Positions 1 through 10,550 are shown, numbered from the stretch's first letter. The stretch: DNA of 59,305 nt from an uncultured Pelagibacteraceae bacterium (GCA_902597695.1 CACJYH010000002.1:1-59305), one strand, 5' to 3'. Numbers and translations are program-made. Notes: a model not told the origin generated them from the sequence alone.

Positions 1-830
1 AAACATTTAAACCTTATACAAAATCTACTCGAGGAACAATTCTTGTAGATAGAACTGGTCTTTGGAAAGGTAAACCATTTAAATCTTTAGTTTCTCCAAA
101 AAATGCAATGAAAGGGAGAAACAACAATGGCCATATTACTTCTATAAATAGAGCTGGTGGACATAAAAAAATGTATCGACATGTTGACTTTTACAGAAAA
201 AAATTTGATATGCCTGCGACAGTTGAAAGAATTGAATATGATCCGAACAGATCTTGTTACATTATGTTAGTAAAATTTGATGATAATTCACATGCATATT
301 ATCTTGCACCACAAAAAATAAAGGTGGGTGATAAAGTTGAAAATGGATCAAAAAAAGAGATAAAAATTGGAAATTGTATGCCATTACAGGATATCCCGGT
401 TGGTATAGATATTCACAATGTTGAAATACAACCAGGTGGTGGAGGTAAAATTGCAAGATCTGCTGGAACCTCTGTTACCATTAGTGGATTGGATGGGAAT
501 TATAGTTTGATTAAATTAGCATCAGGTGAAGTAAGAAAAATCGACTCAAGATCATTGGCAACGATTGGGGTATTAAGTAACCCTGATCAAAAAAATATAA
601 AAATTGGTAAAGCAGGAAGATCAAGATGGTTAGGAAGAAGACCTCACACTAGAGGTGTAGTTAAAAATCCAGTAGATCATCCACATGGTGGTGGAGAAGG
701 TAAATCAGCAGGTGGAAGACATCCAGTTTCTCCTAAAGGACAATCAGCAAAAGGATTGAAAACAAGAGACAATAAGAGAACTGATAAATATATTATGAAG
801 AGAAGAAACAAAAGGAAGGATACAAAATAA
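1..830 (+). CDS. rplB: 50S ribosomal protein L2 (5' end cut by window)
   Basis: Open from base 3 to the stop at 828-830. The reading begins [11 protein letters not shown], so only about four N-terminal residues (family start MALK-like) lie outside the window. L2 binds 23S rRNA and supports subunit association and the peptidyl-transferase centre. The C-terminal hallmark [12 protein letters not shown], with the functionally important His, is intact near bases 667-705. The ATG at 108 is an internal methionine (family MKGRNNNG motif), not the start. The stop overlaps the rpsS start by one base (TAATG). This is the usual S10-operon order, so rplW presumably lies just upstream. Confidence 0.98.
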   Translation, partial: TFKPYTKSTRGTILVDRTGLWKGKPFKSLVSPKNAMKGRNNNGHITSINRAGGHKKMYRHVDFYRKKFDMPATVERIEYDPNRSCYIMLVKFDDNSHAYYLAPQKIKVGDKVENGSKKEIKIGNCMPLQDIPVGIDIHNVEIQPGGGGKIARSAGTSVTISGLDGNYSLIKLASGEVRKIDSRSLATIGVLSNPDQKNIKIGKAGRSRWLGRRPHTRGVVKNPVDHPHGGGEGKSAGGRHPVSPKGQSAKGLKTRDNKRTDKYIMKRRNKRKDTK

Positions 831-1129
831 TGGCTAGAGCAGTATGGAAAGGACCTTTTGTGGAAGAAAGCTTAATAAAAAAAGTTGATAAATATAAGAC
901 TGATCCAAAAAAAATTCCTATCAAAACTTGGTCAAGAAAATCAACAATAATCCCAGATTTTGTAGGAGTTAGTTTTTTGATTTATAACGGAAAAAAATTT
1001 ATACCCATTACCATATCTGAGGACATGGTTGGTCATAAGTTAGGTGAATTTGCTCCAACAAGAACTTTTTTTGGTCATACACCTGCAGATAAAAAAGCAA
1101 AACCTGCTGAGGCAGAGGCGAAGAAATAG
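830..1129 (+). CDS. rpsS: 30S ribosomal protein S19
   Basis: 99 residues. S19 sits in the head of the small subunit and contacts S13. The start [14 protein letters not shown] and the core ending [12 protein letters not shown] are typical. After the normal end of the family there is a short Lys/Ala/Glu-rich tail ([14 protein letters not shown]), which is longer than in most bacteria. It overlaps rplB by one base and is followed three bases later by rplV, so it is co-transcribed. Confidence 0.98.
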   Translation: MARAVWKGPFVEESLIKKVDKYKTDPKKIPIKTWSRKSTIIPDFVGVSFLIYNGKKFIPITISEDMVGHKLGEFAPTRTFFGHTPADKKAKPAEAEAKK

Positions 1130-1131
1130 TT

Positions 1132-1530
1132 ATGAGTAAAAAAAAGAAATTAGTGAAAAAAAAAGAAAAAATTGTGAAATCTATCAATAATAATATCAGA
1201 TCAAGTGTAAGAAAGCTTAATCCTATTTTAAAAGGTATAGTTGGAAAAAAAGTAGAGTTAGCTATTAGAGATCTTCAGTTTTCAGAAAAAAGAATTACTC
1301 GTGATATCAGAAAGACTATTTCATCTGCTGTTGCAAATGCGGAAAATAATTTTCAGTATGATATCGATAAACTTGTCGTTAAAGAAGCTTATTGTGGGAA
1401 AAAAATTACCATGAAGAGGTTTAGACCAAGAGCAAAAGGAAGAGCTGCACCAATTTTAAAACCTTATTCAAGTGTTACAATTATTTTATCAGAGACAAAA
1501 AAAATGGAGAGTCATGGGACAAAAAGTTAA
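1132..1530 (+). CDS. rplV: 50S ribosomal protein L22
   Basis: 132 residues. L22 lines the peptide exit tunnel. The conserved C-terminal hairpin region [17 protein letters not shown] is clear. The first 18 or so residues are almost all Lys/Val/Glu and form an extension ahead of the usual L22 start (SSVRKLNPI region). The 3' end overlaps the rpsC start by 17 bases. Confidence 0.97.
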   Translation: MSKKKKLVKKKEKIVKSINNNIRSSVRKLNPILKGIVGKKVELAIRDLQFSEKRITRDIRKTISSAVANAENNFQYDIDKLVVKEAYCGKKITMKRFRPRAKGRAAPILKPYSSVTIILSETKKMESHGTKS

Positions 1531-2194
1531 TCCAGTAGGTTTTAGATTAGGTGTTAACAGAGGCTGGGACTCTGTTTGGTACGCTAAAAAGAAGGATTTT
1601 GGTAATTACCTCATAGAAGATTTTAAAATAAGAGAATATATCAAAAAAAATGTAATTAATTCTGGAGTTTCAAAAGTGATGATCGAAAGAACAGCTAACA
1701 AATGTTATGTTACAATTTACACTTCTAGACCAGGTTTTGTTATTGGAAAAAAAGGTAGTGATATAGATAAAATAAAAAATAATTTATCTAAGTTTACTTC
1801 AAATGAGGTTACTTTAAATATTAAAGAAGTAAAAAAACCTGAAACAAATGCTTATTTAGTTGCAGAAAATATTGCTCAACAATTAGTTAAAAGAATTTCT
1901 TATAGAAGGGCAATGAAAAGAGCAATGCAATCTTGTTTAAGATTGGGCGCTAAAGGAATTAAAGTTTCAGTGAGTGGAAGATTGGGTGGGAATGAGATTG
2001 CTAGAACTGAATGGTTAAGAGACGGCAGTATACCTTCCCACACATTAAGAGCAGATATAGATTATGCAGAGGCAGAAGCACTTACGACTTACGGGATAAT
2101 TGGGATAAAAGTTTGGATTTATAAAGGTGAAGTTTTTGCTAAGGAATTTAGTCAAGAAACGAATAAAGTCACACCTAAAGAGGGAAAACAATAG
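1514..2194 (+). CDS. rpsC: 30S ribosomal protein S3
   Basis: 226 residues from the ATG at 1514, chosen because the family begins [13 protein letters not shown]; an in-frame start at 1472 would add 14 unconserved residues that overlap rplV. S3 lies at the mRNA entry tunnel. The KH domain GxxG signature is present as [13 protein letters not shown] (about residues 61-73), and the C-terminal domain carries [13 protein letters not shown]. It overlaps rplV by 17 bases and abuts rplP with no gap. Confidence 0.97.
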   Translation: MGQKVNPVGFRLGVNRGWDSVWYAKKKDFGNYLIEDFKIREYIKKNVINSGVSKVMIERTANKCYVTIYTSRPGFVIGKKGSDIDKIKNNLSKFTSNEVTLNIKEVKKPETNAYLVAENIAQQLVKRISYRRAMKRAMQSCLRLGAKGIKVSVSGRLGGNEIARTEWLRDGSIPSHTLRADIDYAEAEALTTYGIIGIKVWIYKGEVFAKEFSQETNKVTPKEGKQ

Positions 2195-2605
2195 ATGTTA
2201 CAGCCAGTTAGAACAAAATGGAGAAAAGCTCACAAAGGTAGAATTCATGGAACTGCCTCAAGAGCGAATTTCATTAACTATGGTGCATATGCTTTAAAAG
2301 CATTATCTCCTGATAGGGTTACTGGAAAACAAATAGAGGCTGCTAGAGTTGCTCTAACAAGGCACATGAAAAGACAAGGAAGAGTTTGGACAAGAATTTT
2401 TCCAAATATTCCAGTTTCTAAAAAACCCATTGAAGTACGTATGGGTAAAGGAAAAGGTTCTCCAGAATTCTATGCATGCCGCGTAAAACCAGGAAGAATT
2501 TTATTTGAGGTAGATGGTGTTTCAGAACAGATAGCCAAAGAAGCTTTATATAAAGCATCCGCCAAATTGCCAATTAAAACAAAAACTATAAAGAGATTTG
2601 CCTAA
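2195..2605 (+). CDS. rplP: 50S ribosomal protein L16
   Basis: 136 residues, normal length. L16 contacts the A-site tRNA region of the large subunit. Conserved blocks are [11 protein letters not shown] at the start, the arginine-rich [16 protein letters not shown] in the middle and [20 protein letters not shown]. It starts on the base after the rpsC stop and ends one base before the rpmC ATG. Confidence 0.98.
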   Translation: MLQPVRTKWRKAHKGRIHGTASRANFINYGAYALKALSPDRVTGKQIEAARVALTRHMKRQGRVWTRIFPNIPVSKKPIEVRMGKGKGSPEFYACRVKPGRILFEVDGVSEQIAKEALYKASAKLPIKTKTIKRFA

Positions 2606-2606
2606 T

Positions 2607-2798
2607 ATGAAAAAACAAGAAATTAAAAAACTCTCAAAAGATCAGATTATAAAAAACATTGATAAATTTAAAAAAGATTTATTCAATTTTAGATTTCAAA
2701 AGATGAATTCACAGATTACAAATCCTGCAAAAATTAGTGAAACAAAAAAAACAATTGCTAGATTAAAAACAATACTAAAAGGAAAATTAAATGCCTAA
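2607..2798 (+). CDS. rpmC: 50S ribosomal protein L29
   Basis: 63 residues from the ATG at 2607 (a TTG at 2598 is in frame but lies inside rplP). L29 borders the exit tunnel near L23. It has the usual two-helix form with [18 protein letters not shown], close to the family LF.LRFQ motif. The end overlaps the rpsQ start by eight bases. Confidence 0.94.
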   Translation: MKKQEIKKLSKDQIIKNIDKFKKDLFNFRFQKMNSQITNPAKISETKKTIARLKTILKGKLNA

Positions 2799-3027
2799 GA
2801 AAATATTAACAGGTGTGGTTGTAAGTGATAAACCCAACAAAACTATAACTGTTTTGGTTGAACGAAAATATTCTCATCCATTATTAAAAAAAGTAGTAAA
2901 AGTGAGAAAAAAATACAACGCTCACGATGAAAATAATAAATTTAAAACAGGTGACAAAGTATCAATCATTGAGAGCAAACCCTTTTCAAAAAATAAGAAA
3001 TTTCAAGTAATGGAGAACACAAAATAA
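2791..3027 (+). CDS. rpsQ: 30S ribosomal protein S17
   Basis: 78 residues. Primary 16S rRNA binder with an OB fold. Family features are [14 protein letters not shown] near the N-terminus, [22 protein letters not shown] and [16 protein letters not shown]. It overlaps rpmC by eight bases and rplN by one base. Confidence 0.97.
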   Translation: MPKKILTGVVVSDKPNKTITVLVERKYSHPLLKKVVKVRKKYNAHDENNKFKTGDKVSIIESKPFSKNKKFQVMENTK

Positions 3028-3395
3028 TGATTCAAGTCCAAACAGAATTAAATGTAGCTGATAACACTGGGGCAAAGAAAATTGAATGTATTAAAGTCTT
3101 GGGTGGATCTAAAAGAAGATATGCAAGCATAGGGGATACGATAGTGATCGCAGTAAAAGAGGCAATTCCCAAGGGAAAAGTAAAAAAAGGATCAGTTCAT
3201 AAAGCAGTAGTGGTAAGAGTAAAAAAAGGAATTCATAGGGATGACGGATCAAAAGTAAAATTTGATAATAATGCTGCTGTTCTTGTTGATGACAAAGGTG
3301 AACCAGTTGGAACTAGAATTTTTGGTCCAGTGACAAGAGAATTAAGGAATAAAGGGCAAATGAAAATAATCTCATTAGCTCCAGAGGTTTTGTAA
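3027..3395 (+). CDS. rplN: 50S ribosomal protein L14
   Basis: 122 residues, the standard length. L14 forms bridges to 16S rRNA. The start [18 protein letters not shown] and the end [20 protein letters not shown] are almost invariant in the family. One-base TAATG overlaps join it to rpsQ and rplX. Confidence 0.98.
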   Translation: MIQVQTELNVADNTGAKKIECIKVLGGSKRRYASIGDTIVIAVKEAIPKGKVKKGSVHKAVVVRVKKGIHRDDGSKVKFDNNAAVLVDDKGEPVGTRIFGPVTRELRNKGQMKIISLAPEVL

Positions 3396-3643
3396 TGATT
3401 AAAAAAGGTTTAAAAGTGCGAGTTTTATCAGGCAGAGATAAAAAAAAAGAAGGTGAAGTAATTGAAATTGATAGACCAAACAATAGAGCAAAAGTTAAAG
3501 ATATTAACATGGTAAAGAGACACGTAAAAACAACTAAGGAAAAAAAAGGTGGAATTTTTTCAAAGGAAAGTTTTATTCATTTATCAAATTTAAAACTAAT
3601 TGATGAAAAAACAAAAACTAAAAAAACTGAGGCTAAAAAATAA
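3395..3643 (+). CDS. rplX: 50S ribosomal protein L24
   Basis: 82 residues, compared with about 100-105 in most bacteria. L24 starts 50S assembly. The KOW motif [19 protein letters not shown] and the following [12 protein letters not shown] are intact. The shortening is in the C-terminal part, which ends in a Lys/Thr-rich tail. Single-base overlaps with rplN and rplE show co-transcription. Confidence 0.95.
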   Translation: MIKKGLKVRVLSGRDKKKEGEVIEIDRPNNRAKVKDINMVKRHVKTTKEKKGGIFSKESFIHLSNLKLIDEKTKTKKTEAKK

Positions 3644-4197
3644 TGACTCCGAGATTAAAAGAACTTTATTATAAAAAAATACAACCTGATTTAAAATCAC
3701 AATTTGGTTTAAAAAATCTATACATGGGTCCAAAAATTGAGAAAATTGTCTTAAATATGGGCTTAGGCTTGGATGGAAATGACTCAAAAATATTAAAGTC
3801 TTGTGAAGAGGATTTAGCAAAGATAACAGGTCAAAAACCTGTAATTACCAAATTTAAGAAATCAGTTGCAAATTTTAAAACAAGAAAAGGGTCAAACGCT
3901 GGCTTAAAGGTAACACTTAGAAAAGACAAAATGTATGAATTTTTAGATAGACTTGTGAATATAGCTTTACCAAGAATTAAAGATTTTAGAGGCCTGTCTG
4001 CAAATGGTTTTGATAAATTCGGAAATTACACATTTGGTGTTAAAGAACATATTATATTTCCCGAAGTAAGTTTTGATCGTGCAGACAAAGTTCGAGGTAT
4101 TGACATTGTGATTGTAATATCAGCTAAAAGCAAAGAGCATAGTTTTGCGCTTTTAGAAAAATTAAATTTTCCATTTATCAAAAAAGGAGACAACTAA
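3643..4197 (+). CDS. rplE: 50S ribosomal protein L5
   Basis: 184 residues. Binds 5S rRNA and contacts the P-site tRNA. Recognisable blocks include KIVLNMGLG, the [17 protein letters not shown] segment, [15 protein letters not shown] and [11 protein letters not shown]. It sits between rplX and rpsN in the normal spc order. Confidence 0.98.
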   Translation: MTPRLKELYYKKIQPDLKSQFGLKNLYMGPKIEKIVLNMGLGLDGNDSKILKSCEEDLAKITGQKPVITKFKKSVANFKTRKGSNAGLKVTLRKDKMYEFLDRLVNIALPRIKDFRGLSANGFDKFGNYTFGVKEHIIFPEVSFDRADKVRGIDIVIVISAKSKEHSFALLEKLNFPFIKKGDN

Positions 4198-4198
4198 A

Positions 4199-4504
4199 AT
4201 GGCTAAATTAAGCTCAATAAATAAGAACAATAAACGAATAAAATTATCGGACAGATTATTTAAAAAAAGACAAAAGTTAAAAAAGATTGTTATGAATAAA
4301 AAGCTTCCTTTAGAGGAAAGATTTAAAGCACAACAAAAATTATCAAAATTACCTAGAAATTCTGCGAAAGTAAGAGTAATGAATAGATGCCAGATTACCG
4401 GAAGACCTCATGGAGTTTATAGAAAATTGAAAATATCTAGAATTGCATTAAGACAATTAGGTCTGCAAGGAAAGATACCAGGTTTAGTTAAATCAAGTTG
4501 GTAG
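4199..4504 (+). CDS. rpsN: 30S ribosomal protein S14 (long, zinc-free form)
   Basis: 101 residues, the long form without zinc cysteines. The C-terminal signature [20 protein letters not shown] and the ending GLVKSSW are diagnostic. It lies one base after rplE. A clear AAGGA ribosome binding site follows its stop and serves rpsH. Confidence 0.97.
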   Translation: MAKLSSINKNNKRIKLSDRLFKKRQKLKKIVMNKKLPLEERFKAQQKLSKLPRNSAKVRVMNRCQITGRPHGVYRKLKISRIALRQLGLQGKIPGLVKSSW

Positions 4505-4514
4505 AAAGGAAAAT

Positions 4515-4910
4515 ATGAGTTTAAGTGATCCAATTGGAGATATGATAGCAAGAATAAAAAATGCTCAAGATAGAAGCCATAAGAAAGTTGAATTACCTTC
4601 TTCAAATTTTAAAACTAAGATTGCTGATATCTTAAAGAATGAAGGTTTTATAAAAGACTTCAAAGTGAACAAAGAAAATGATAAATCTTTATTATCTTTA
4701 GAGCTTAAATATCATTCAGGAAACCCGGTTATAAGTACTTTTGAGAGGGTTTCAAAACCAGGGAGAAGAATATTTTCTAGTGCAGAAAGTTTACCAAAAA
4801 TAAATAATGGTTTAGGTATAGCAATTGTATCAACCCCCAAAGGTGTCATGACGGATATTGATGCAAGAAAGCAAAGAGTGGGTGGAGAAATAATTTGTAA
4901 GGTATTTTAA
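4515..4910 (+). CDS. rpsH: 30S ribosomal protein S8
   Basis: 131 residues. Central-domain 16S rRNA binder; in other bacteria it also represses its own operon translationally. Family start SDPIGDMIARIKNAQ and the C-terminal GLGIAIVSTPKGVMTD and KQRVGGEIICKVF are present. A good AAGGA site lies six bases before the ATG. It overlaps rplF by one base. Confidence 0.97.
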   Translation: MSLSDPIGDMIARIKNAQDRSHKKVELPSSNFKTKIADILKNEGFIKDFKVNKENDKSLLSLELKYHSGNPVISTFERVSKPGRRIFSSAESLPKINNGLGIAIVSTPKGVMTDIDARKQRVGGEIICKVF

Positions 4911-5449
4911 TGTCTAAAATTGGTAAAATTAATATTTCAATCCCTGAAAAAGTCAAAGTTGCTTTGGCTGGCAATATGTTGAACATAGAAGGGCCTTCTG
5001 GGAAAAAATCAATTAATATTGACCTAGAAGTTTTTAATCTTGATATAAAAGATGGAAAAGAAATATCAATCAAACCAAAAAAAATTGATCAGGAAACCAA
5101 ACGATTATGGGGCATGAATAGAAGTTTAATTAATAATGCAGTTATTGGCTCAAGCACAGGATATGAGAAAACACTAGAATTGGTAGGTGTTGGATATAGA
5201 GCTGCTTTGAAAGGTAATCAACTTAATTTACAACTAGGTTATAGCCATGATATCAATTTTGATATTCCAGAAGGGATTAAAATCAATGTTGAAAAGCAAA
5301 CAACTCTAAAAATAAGTGGTGCTGATAAACAACAAGTGGGTGCAATTGCATCTAAACTAAAAACTCTTAGAAAAATTGAACCATATAAAGGTAAAGGTGT
5401 GAGAGAAAAGGGTCAACATATTTTGAAAAAAGAGGGAAAGAAGAAATAA
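4910..5449 (+). CDS. rplF: 50S ribosomal protein L6
   Basis: 179 residues with the two repeated L6 folds. Conserved parts are [13 protein letters not shown] at the N-terminus, [23 protein letters not shown] in the middle and the C-terminal [23 protein letters not shown] block (family signature PYKGKGIRY-like). Linked to rpsH and rplR by single-base overlaps. Confidence 0.98.
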   Translation: MSKIGKINISIPEKVKVALAGNMLNIEGPSGKKSINIDLEVFNLDIKDGKEISIKPKKIDQETKRLWGMNRSLINNAVIGSSTGYEKTLELVGVGYRAALKGNQLNLQLGYSHDINFDIPEGIKINVEKQTTLKISGADKQQVGAIASKLKTLRKIEPYKGKGVREKGQHILKKEGKKK

Positions 5450-5805
5450 TGAAATTAGATACTAGTAAAAGAAAAAGATTTAGAGTTAGCAATAAGGTTA
5501 AAAATGTTGCTTCAAACGACAGATATAGACTAAGTATTTCTAGATCATCAAAGAATATTTCGGCGCAAATAATTGATGATATGAAAAATGTTACTTTATT
5601 ATCAGCATCATCAATTGAAAAAGATATTAAGTCTGGTGAAAAGGTAAATAAAACTGAATTATCTAAGATTGTAGCTGAAAAGTTAGCAAAAAAAGCACAA
5701 GAGAAAAAAATTACCAAGATTTATTTTGATAGAGGCATTTATAAATATCATGGAAGAGTAAAGGTTTTTGCTGAAACTTTACGTAAAAATGGAATGGAAT
5801 TTTAA
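5449..5805 (+). CDS. rplR: 50S ribosomal protein L18
   Basis: 118 residues. 5S rRNA-binding protein of the central protuberance. It has the usual layout: basic N-terminus ([13 protein letters not shown]), [20 protein letters not shown], and the ending [28 protein letters not shown]. The stop is one base before the rpsE ATG. Confidence 0.97.
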   Translation: MKLDTSKRKRFRVSNKVKNVASNDRYRLSISRSSKNISAQIIDDMKNVTLLSASSIEKDIKSGEKVNKTELSKIVAEKLAKKAQEKKITKIYFDRGIYKYHGRVKVFAETLRKNGMEF

Positions 5806-5806
5806 T

Positions 5807-6322
5807 ATGGATAATAATAAAGATAAAAAAACTGACGATATTTTAGAAAAATTAGTTCACATTAATCGTATAACAAAAGTAGTAAAAGGTGGACGTAGAT
5901 TTGGTTTTTCAGCACTAGTTGTTGTTGGAAACCAGTCCGGCAAAATTGGAATAGCTCACGCTAAAGCAAAACAAGTGCCAGATGCTATAAAAAAAGCAAA
6001 TGAAATGGCCAGAAGAAAACTTATTCATATACCTCTTCGAGAAGGAAGAACTATTCACCATGATGTAAAAGCTAAAGACGGATCTGGCAGAATTGTATTG
6101 AGAGCAGCCTCTAAAGGAACAGGTATTATAGCTGGAGGTCCTGTTCGTGCAGTGTGTGAGGTTTTGGGTGTAAAAGATATTGTAGCTAAATCAATGGGTA
6201 CATCAAATGCCCATAATGTGATTAGAGCCACGATGAAAGCACTATTGAAGCAAAATTCACCAAAACAAATATCTTCAATAAGAAATAAAAAGATTTCTGA
6301 GATTATAGAAAAAAGAGGATAA
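5807..6322 (+). CDS. rpsE: 30S ribosomal protein S5
   Basis: 171 residues from the ATG at 5807; an in-frame ATG at 5768 lies inside rplR and adds residues not found in the family. S5 contributes to translational accuracy. The dsRNA-binding domain has [17 protein letters not shown] and the C-terminal domain has [18 protein letters not shown]. The stop overlaps rplO directly, leaving no room for rpmD (L30), which usually lies here. Confidence 0.97.
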   Translation: MDNNKDKKTDDILEKLVHINRITKVVKGGRRFGFSALVVVGNQSGKIGIAHAKAKQVPDAIKKANEMARRKLIHIPLREGRTIHHDVKAKDGSGRIVLRAASKGTGIIAGGPVRAVCEVLGVKDIVAKSMGTSNAHNVIRATMKALLKQNSPKQISSIRNKKISEIIEKRG

Positions 6323-6774
6323 TGATTAAATTAAATAATAGAAATAAGACTAATAAAACTAAACTAAGAGTTGGTAGAGGTATTGGTTCTGGAAAAGGTA
6401 AAACATCTGGGAGAGGTGTAAAAGGTCAAAAATCCAGATCTGGTGTAGCGATTAAAAGTTTTGAAGGCGGACAAATGCCACTATACAGAAGACTTCCAAA
6501 GAGAGGTTTCAACCCTATTAATAAAAAGACAATTGCAATATTAAATCTAGATAAAATTCAATCATATATTGATAAAAAAAATATCAAAACTACAGACACG
6601 CTGAATTCAAATTTACTGAAAAAACTAAAATTAATAGATCAAAATTCAATTAAATTAAAAATTTTAGGATCTGGAGCCATTAAAGATAAGATTAATATTG
6701 AGGCAGATCTTGCTTCAAAGTCTGCTGTTGAAAAACTTGAAAAAATTGGTGGCTCTATACAATTAAAAAAATAG
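6322..6774 (+). CDS. rplO: 50S ribosomal protein L15
   Basis: 150 residues. Late-assembly large-subunit protein. The glycine- and basic-rich N-terminus [20 protein letters not shown] and the [17 protein letters not shown] motif are diagnostic; the C-terminal half is the usual alpha/beta domain. It overlaps rpsE by one base and precedes secY by nine bases. Confidence 0.97.
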   Translation: MIKLNNRNKTNKTKLRVGRGIGSGKGKTSGRGVKGQKSRSGVAIKSFEGGQMPLYRRLPKRGFNPINKKTIAILNLDKIQSYIDKKNIKTTDTLNSNLLKKLKLIDQNSIKLKILGSGAIKDKINIEADLASKSAVEKLEKIGGSIQLKK

Positions 6775-6783
6775 TTTGATTTA

Positions 6784-8064
6784 ATGAGCACATCATCATC
6801 AAGTACTGACTTAAGAAATAGAATAATTTTTACCCTTGCTATATTAGTGGTCTATAGATTTGGTACTTTTGTCCCTTTGCCAGGGATAGATCCTGAACAA
6901 CTCAAAATAATGATGGAAGGAAATCAAAAGGGTTTATTAGGCATGTTTAACGTTTTTGCTGGTGGTGCGGTGAGTAGAATGGCTATTTTTGCATTAGGAA
7001 TTATGCCATATATCTCTTCATCAATTATTGTTCAACTTTTAACAGGTGTTTCTGATTATTTTAAAAATTTAAAATCACAAGGAGAAACTGGTAGAGCAAA
7101 AATTACTCAGATAACTCGTTATGGAACTGTTTTACTTGCAACAGTTCAAGGTTATGGATTAGCAGTAGGGCTAGAGTCTTCAGCTGGGTTAGTAATTAAT
7201 CCTGGTGTTTTTTTTAAAATTTCAACTGTCACCACAATTGTCTCTGGGACTATTTTTTTAATGTGGTTAGGAGAACAGATTACTCAAAGAGGAATTGGTA
7301 ATGGTATATCTCTTATTATTTTCGCTGGTATTGTTGCAGAAATTCCAAGAGCTTTAGTTACTACTTTCGAACTTGGTAGAACAGGAGCGGTATCTACATT
7401 AATGATCTTAGCTTTATTCGTTTTGTTAATCTTAACAATTTTATTTATTGTTTTTATGGAAAGAGCTTTAAGAAAAATACTAATTAATTACCCTAAAAGA
7501 CAAGTTGGTAATAAAATGTACGGGGGAGAGTCATCTCATTTGCCACTCAAGATTAATCAAGCTGGAGTAATTCCTGCAATTTTTGCATCGGCATTACTAT
7601 TATTACCAGTAACTTTTTCAAATTTTAATTTTTCTGATAATGAAACTTTTTTAAATTTAAGTTCATATTTTACTCAAGGACAACCATTGTATATGTTGCT
7701 TTATGCATCAGGAATAATATTTTTTACCTTTTTTTATACCTCAATAACTTTTAATCCAACTGAAACAGCTGATAATTTAAGAAAATATGGTGGTTTTGTA
7801 CCAGGGATAAGACCTGGAGAAAGCACAGCAATTTATATCGATAATATTTTAACAAAGTTGACAACAATAGGTGCTTTATATTTAACTTTAGTTTGTTTAA
7901 TGCCTGAGTTTTTAATTGCTAATTATCCAATTCCTTTCTATCTGGGAGGCACATCAATTTTAATTGTAGTTGTTGTTGCAATTGATACAGTTACGCAAAT
8001 ACAAACAAGATTAATGAGTTCCCAATACGAACAGTTGATTAAAAAAACAAAATTTGGAAGATAA
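6784..8064 (+). CDS. secY: Sec translocase channel subunit SecY
   Basis: 426 residues with about ten hydrophobic membrane segments. Forms the protein-conducting channel of the inner membrane with SecE and SecG. Family marks: YRFGTFVPLPGIDP in the first segment, GIMPYISSSIIVQLL in TM2, the cytoplasmic loop YPKRQVGNKMYGG between TM6 and TM7, and the C5 loop FNPTETADNLRKYGGFVPGIRPG. The N-terminus is a little shorter than in E. coli. It lies between rplO and adk in the usual order. Confidence 0.98.
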   Translation: MSTSSSSTDLRNRIIFTLAILVVYRFGTFVPLPGIDPEQLKIMMEGNQKGLLGMFNVFAGGAVSRMAIFALGIMPYISSSIIVQLLTGVSDYFKNLKSQGETGRAKITQITRYGTVLLATVQGYGLAVGLESSAGLVINPGVFFKISTVTTIVSGTIFLMWLGEQITQRGIGNGISLIIFAGIVAEIPRALVTTFELGRTGAVSTLMILALFVLLILTILFIVFMERALRKILINYPKRQVGNKMYGGESSHLPLKINQAGVIPAIFASALLLLPVTFSNFNFSDNETFLNLSSYFTQGQPLYMLLYASGIIFFTFFYTSITFNPTETADNLRKYGGFVPGIRPGESTAIYIDNILTKLTTIGALYLTLVCLMPEFLIANYPIPFYLGGTSILIVVVVAIDTVTQIQTRLMSSQYEQLIKKTKFGR

Positions 8065-8067
8065 TTC

Positions 8068-8631
8068 GTGAATATAATCCTATTTGGACCTCCTGGTGCT
8101 GGAAAAGGAACACAAGCAAAATATTTAGTTAAAAAAATAAATGGTTTTCAAGTTTCAACAGGTGATATGTTAAGGGATGAAATCAAGAAAAATTCTGAAA
8201 TAGGAAAAAAAATAATTAATGACATGAACGATGGTAAATTCGTAAGTGATGAAATTGTAAACGAATTAATTAAAAAAGTTATTTTTGATGAAAAATATAA
8301 AAACAAACTTATTTTTGATGGATATCCTAGATCATTAGAACAAGCTAAAAATTTAGAAACTATTTTAGAAAGTTCAAATCAAAAGATTGATTATATTTTT
8401 TTTCTTAATGTCCAAAAAGAAGTAATAATTAAACGCGTTGAAAAAAGAAAAACTTTAGAAAAAAGATCTGATGATGAATCAAATATTATTCTAAAAAGAT
8501 ATGAAACCTATATGGATATGACACGCCCCGTTTTAGATTTCTATTCTAAAAATTCAAACTTTTATGAAATAGATGGTGCGCTTAAAATTGAGCAAATAAC
8601 CGCTAAAATAGATGCTTTTCTTAATGTTTAA
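8068..8631 (+). CDS. adk: Adenylate kinase (short-lid form)
   Basis: 187 residues starting at GTG (8068), three bases after secY. Converts ATP and AMP to two ADP. The P-loop GPPGAGKGTQA begins at residue 7; the AMP-binding STGDMLR and FDGYPRSLEQA are present. The LID region is reduced to a short segment (RVEKRKTLEKRSDDES) without the zinc-finger-like cysteines or the long insert of the E. coli enzyme, so it is a short-type enzyme. Placement between secY and rpsM is normal. Confidence 0.96.
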   Translation: MNIILFGPPGAGKGTQAKYLVKKINGFQVSTGDMLRDEIKKNSEIGKKIINDMNDGKFVSDEIVNELIKKVIFDEKYKNKLIFDGYPRSLEQAKNLETILESSNQKIDYIFFLNVQKEVIIKRVEKRKTLEKRSDDESNIILKRYETYMDMTRPVLDFYSKNSNFYEIDGALKIEQITAKIDAFLNV

Positions 8632-8635
8632 GACG

Positions 8636-8663
8636 TTGACTTTAAAAGAACTTCTTATATAAA
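8636..8663 (+). promoter_or_regulatory. Likely sigma-70 type promoter for rpsM-rpsK-rpoA-rplQ
   Basis: In the 55-base gap between adk and rpsM, TTGACT (8636-8641) is followed after 16 bases by TATAAA (8658-8663); each hexamer matches the consensus at five of six positions. Transcription would begin near 8670 and leave a short leader before the ATG at 8687. This is the longest gap inside the otherwise overlapping ribosomal cluster, which supports a second promoter here. Seen by eye only. Confidence 0.55.
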
Positions 8664-8686
8664 AGGCTAAATTTATCTCAAAATTT

Positions 8687-9070
8687 ATGGCTCGTATTGC
8701 AGGAATAAATATCCCACAAAATAAATTAGTTCAAGTTGGGCTAACTTATATTTATGGTATCGGTGATAAATTTTCAAAACAAATTTGCACATCATTAGCA
8801 ATCCCTAAAGAAAAAAGAGTGAACCAACTTACTGATGATGAAATTTTGAAAATAAGAGAATACATTGATCAAAATTTTAAAGTTGAAGGTGATCTTAGAA
8901 GAGATTATTCACTAAGCATAAAAAGACTAATTGATTTAGCTTGCTATAGAGGTTCGAGGCATAGAAAGAAATTACCTGTAAGAGGTCAAAGAACACGATG
9001 TAATGCTCGTACGAGAAAAGGAAAAGCTATTGCAATTGCTGGAAAAAAATTAACACCACTTAAGAAATAA
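8687..9070 (+). CDS. rpsM: 30S ribosomal protein S13
   Basis: 127 residues. Head protein contacting P-site tRNA. Start [25 protein letters not shown] and C-terminal [25 protein letters not shown] are diagnostic. First gene after the proposed internal promoter; followed two bases later by rpsK. Confidence 0.98.
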   Translation: MARIAGINIPQNKLVQVGLTYIYGIGDKFSKQICTSLAIPKEKRVNQLTDDEILKIREYIDQNFKVEGDLRRDYSLSIKRLIDLACYRGSRHRKKLPVRGQRTRCNARTRKGKAIAIAGKKLTPLKK

Positions 9071-9072
9071 AC

Positions 9073-9522
9073 ATGGCGAAACCAGAAAAAAAAGACAATA
9101 AAGAACTGAGTCAAGAAAAGTCACCAAAAAAAGCTGTCAAAAGTTCTTATTCAAAAAAAAAGAAAACTAAAAAAAATATCTTAAATGGAATTGCATATGT
9201 ACAATCAACTTTTAATAACACAATTATTTCAATCGCTGACACTAATGGAAACGTAATTTCATGGGCATCAGCTGGACAAAAAGGTTTTAAGGGTTCTAGA
9301 AAATCAACTCCATATGCTGCGCAAATAGCTGCTGATGCTGCTGCATCTAAAGCCTTAGAGTTTGGCATGAAAACTTTATCTGTGGAAGTTAAGGGTCCTG
9401 GTTCAGGCAGAGAAACAGCATTAAGAGCGTTACAAGCGAGAGGATTTAGAATTTTGTCAATTAAAGATACAACACCGATGCCACATAATGGTACTAGGCC
9501 ACCAAAAAAAAGGAGAGTTTAA
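9073..9522 (+). CDS. rpsK: 30S ribosomal protein S11 with Lys-rich N-terminal extension
   Basis: 149 residues, about 20 longer than most S11. The core is typical: [37 protein letters not shown] and the C-terminal [18 protein letters not shown]. The extra length is an N-terminal stretch of some 35 residues dominated by Lys, Ser and Glu, probably disordered. It overlaps rpoA by one base. Confidence 0.97.
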   Translation: MAKPEKKDNKELSQEKSPKKAVKSSYSKKKKTKKNILNGIAYVQSTFNNTIISIADTNGNVISWASAGQKGFKGSRKSTPYAAQIAADAAASKALEFGMKTLSVEVKGPGSGRETALRALQARGFRILSIKDTTPMPHNGTRPPKKRRV

Positions 9523-10550
9523 TGGATGTAGAAAATGTAAATGTGAAAAATTGGAAATCATTAATTAAACCTGCGAAACTTGATGTTAAAATAAGTGATG
9601 ATTTAACCCACGCTACAATTATCGCTGAACCATTAGAAAAAGGTTATGGTTTAACACTTGGTAATTCACTTAGAAGAATTTTATTGTCCTCAATCAGAGG
9701 AGCAGCTGTAACTTCAATTCAAATTGATGGAGTACTTCATGAATTTACATCTATTAAAGGTGTAAGAGAAGATGTTACTGATATTGTATTAAACGTTAAA
9801 TCTCTGGCATTAAAATGTGCTGCTGAGGGAACAAAAAAACTAGTATTAGATGCCAAAGGACCTGGTGAAATAAAAGCATCTGACATCGCATCAGTTCCTG
9901 ATGTTGAAATTTTGAATCCTGACTTAGTTATTTGCAATTTAGATGAAAATACTCACTTCCATATGGAAATGAATGTTAATACTGGAAAAGGTTATGTTCC
10001 AGCTGATTTAAATAAACCTGAAGAACCACCTTTAGGTTTAATTGCAATTGACTCATTATATAGTCCTGTTAAAAAAGTTTCTTATTCAGTAAGTACCGCA
10101 AGAGAAGGTAAGGCTTTAGATTATGATAAATTAACAATGGAAGTTGAGACAAACGGATCAATTTCTGCTGAAGATGCAGTTGCTTATTCTGCTAGAATTT
10201 TTCAAGATCAATTAAAAATGTTTATTAATTTTGATGAACCTGTGGAAGCTCCGGTCAAAGAAGTTTCAACAGAGCCTGAATTTAATAAAAATTTATTAAG
10301 AAAAGTAGACGAACTTGAATTATCCGTTAGATCAATGAATTGTCTTAAAAATGATAATATAATTTATATTGGTGATTTAGTTCAAAAATCTGAGGGTGAG
10401 ATGTTAAGAACACCAAATTTTGGAAGAAAATCATTAAATGAAATTAAAGAGGTTTTAACTGGTATGTCTCTTTATTTAGGGATGGAAATTCCAAATTGGC
10501 CACCAGATAATATCGCAGAAATGTCTAAAAAACTAGAGGAAAGCATCTAA
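9522..10550 (+). CDS. rpoA: RNA polymerase alpha subunit
   Basis: 342 residues, normal length. The N-terminal domain (about 1-235), which dimerises and anchors beta/beta', contains [22 protein letters not shown]. The C-terminal domain (about 265-335), which binds UP-element DNA and activators, has [14 protein letters not shown] and [16 protein letters not shown]. It overlaps rpsK and rplQ by one base each. Confidence 0.98.
   Translation: MDVENVNVKNWKSLIKPAKLDVKISDDLTHATIIAEPLEKGYGLTLGNSLRRILLSSIRGAAVTSIQIDGVLHEFTSIKGVREDVTDIVLNVKSLALKCAAEGTKKLVLDAKGPGEIKASDIASVPDVEILNPDLVICNLDENTHFHMEMNVNTGKGYVPADLNKPEEPPLGLIAIDSLYSPVKKVSYSVSTAREGKALDYDKLTMEVETNGSISAEDAVAYSARIFQDQLKMFINFDEPVEAPVKEVSTEPEFNKNLLRKVDELELSVRSMNCLKNDNIIYIGDLVQKSEGEMLRTPNFGRKSLNEIKEVLTGMSLYLGMEIPNWPPDNIAEMSKKLEESI

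Noticed and set aside
5367..5717. 116-residue reading on the minus strand across rplF/rplR
   Set aside because: A shadow of two ribosomal genes; hydrophobic composition comes from antisense Lys/Asn codons.
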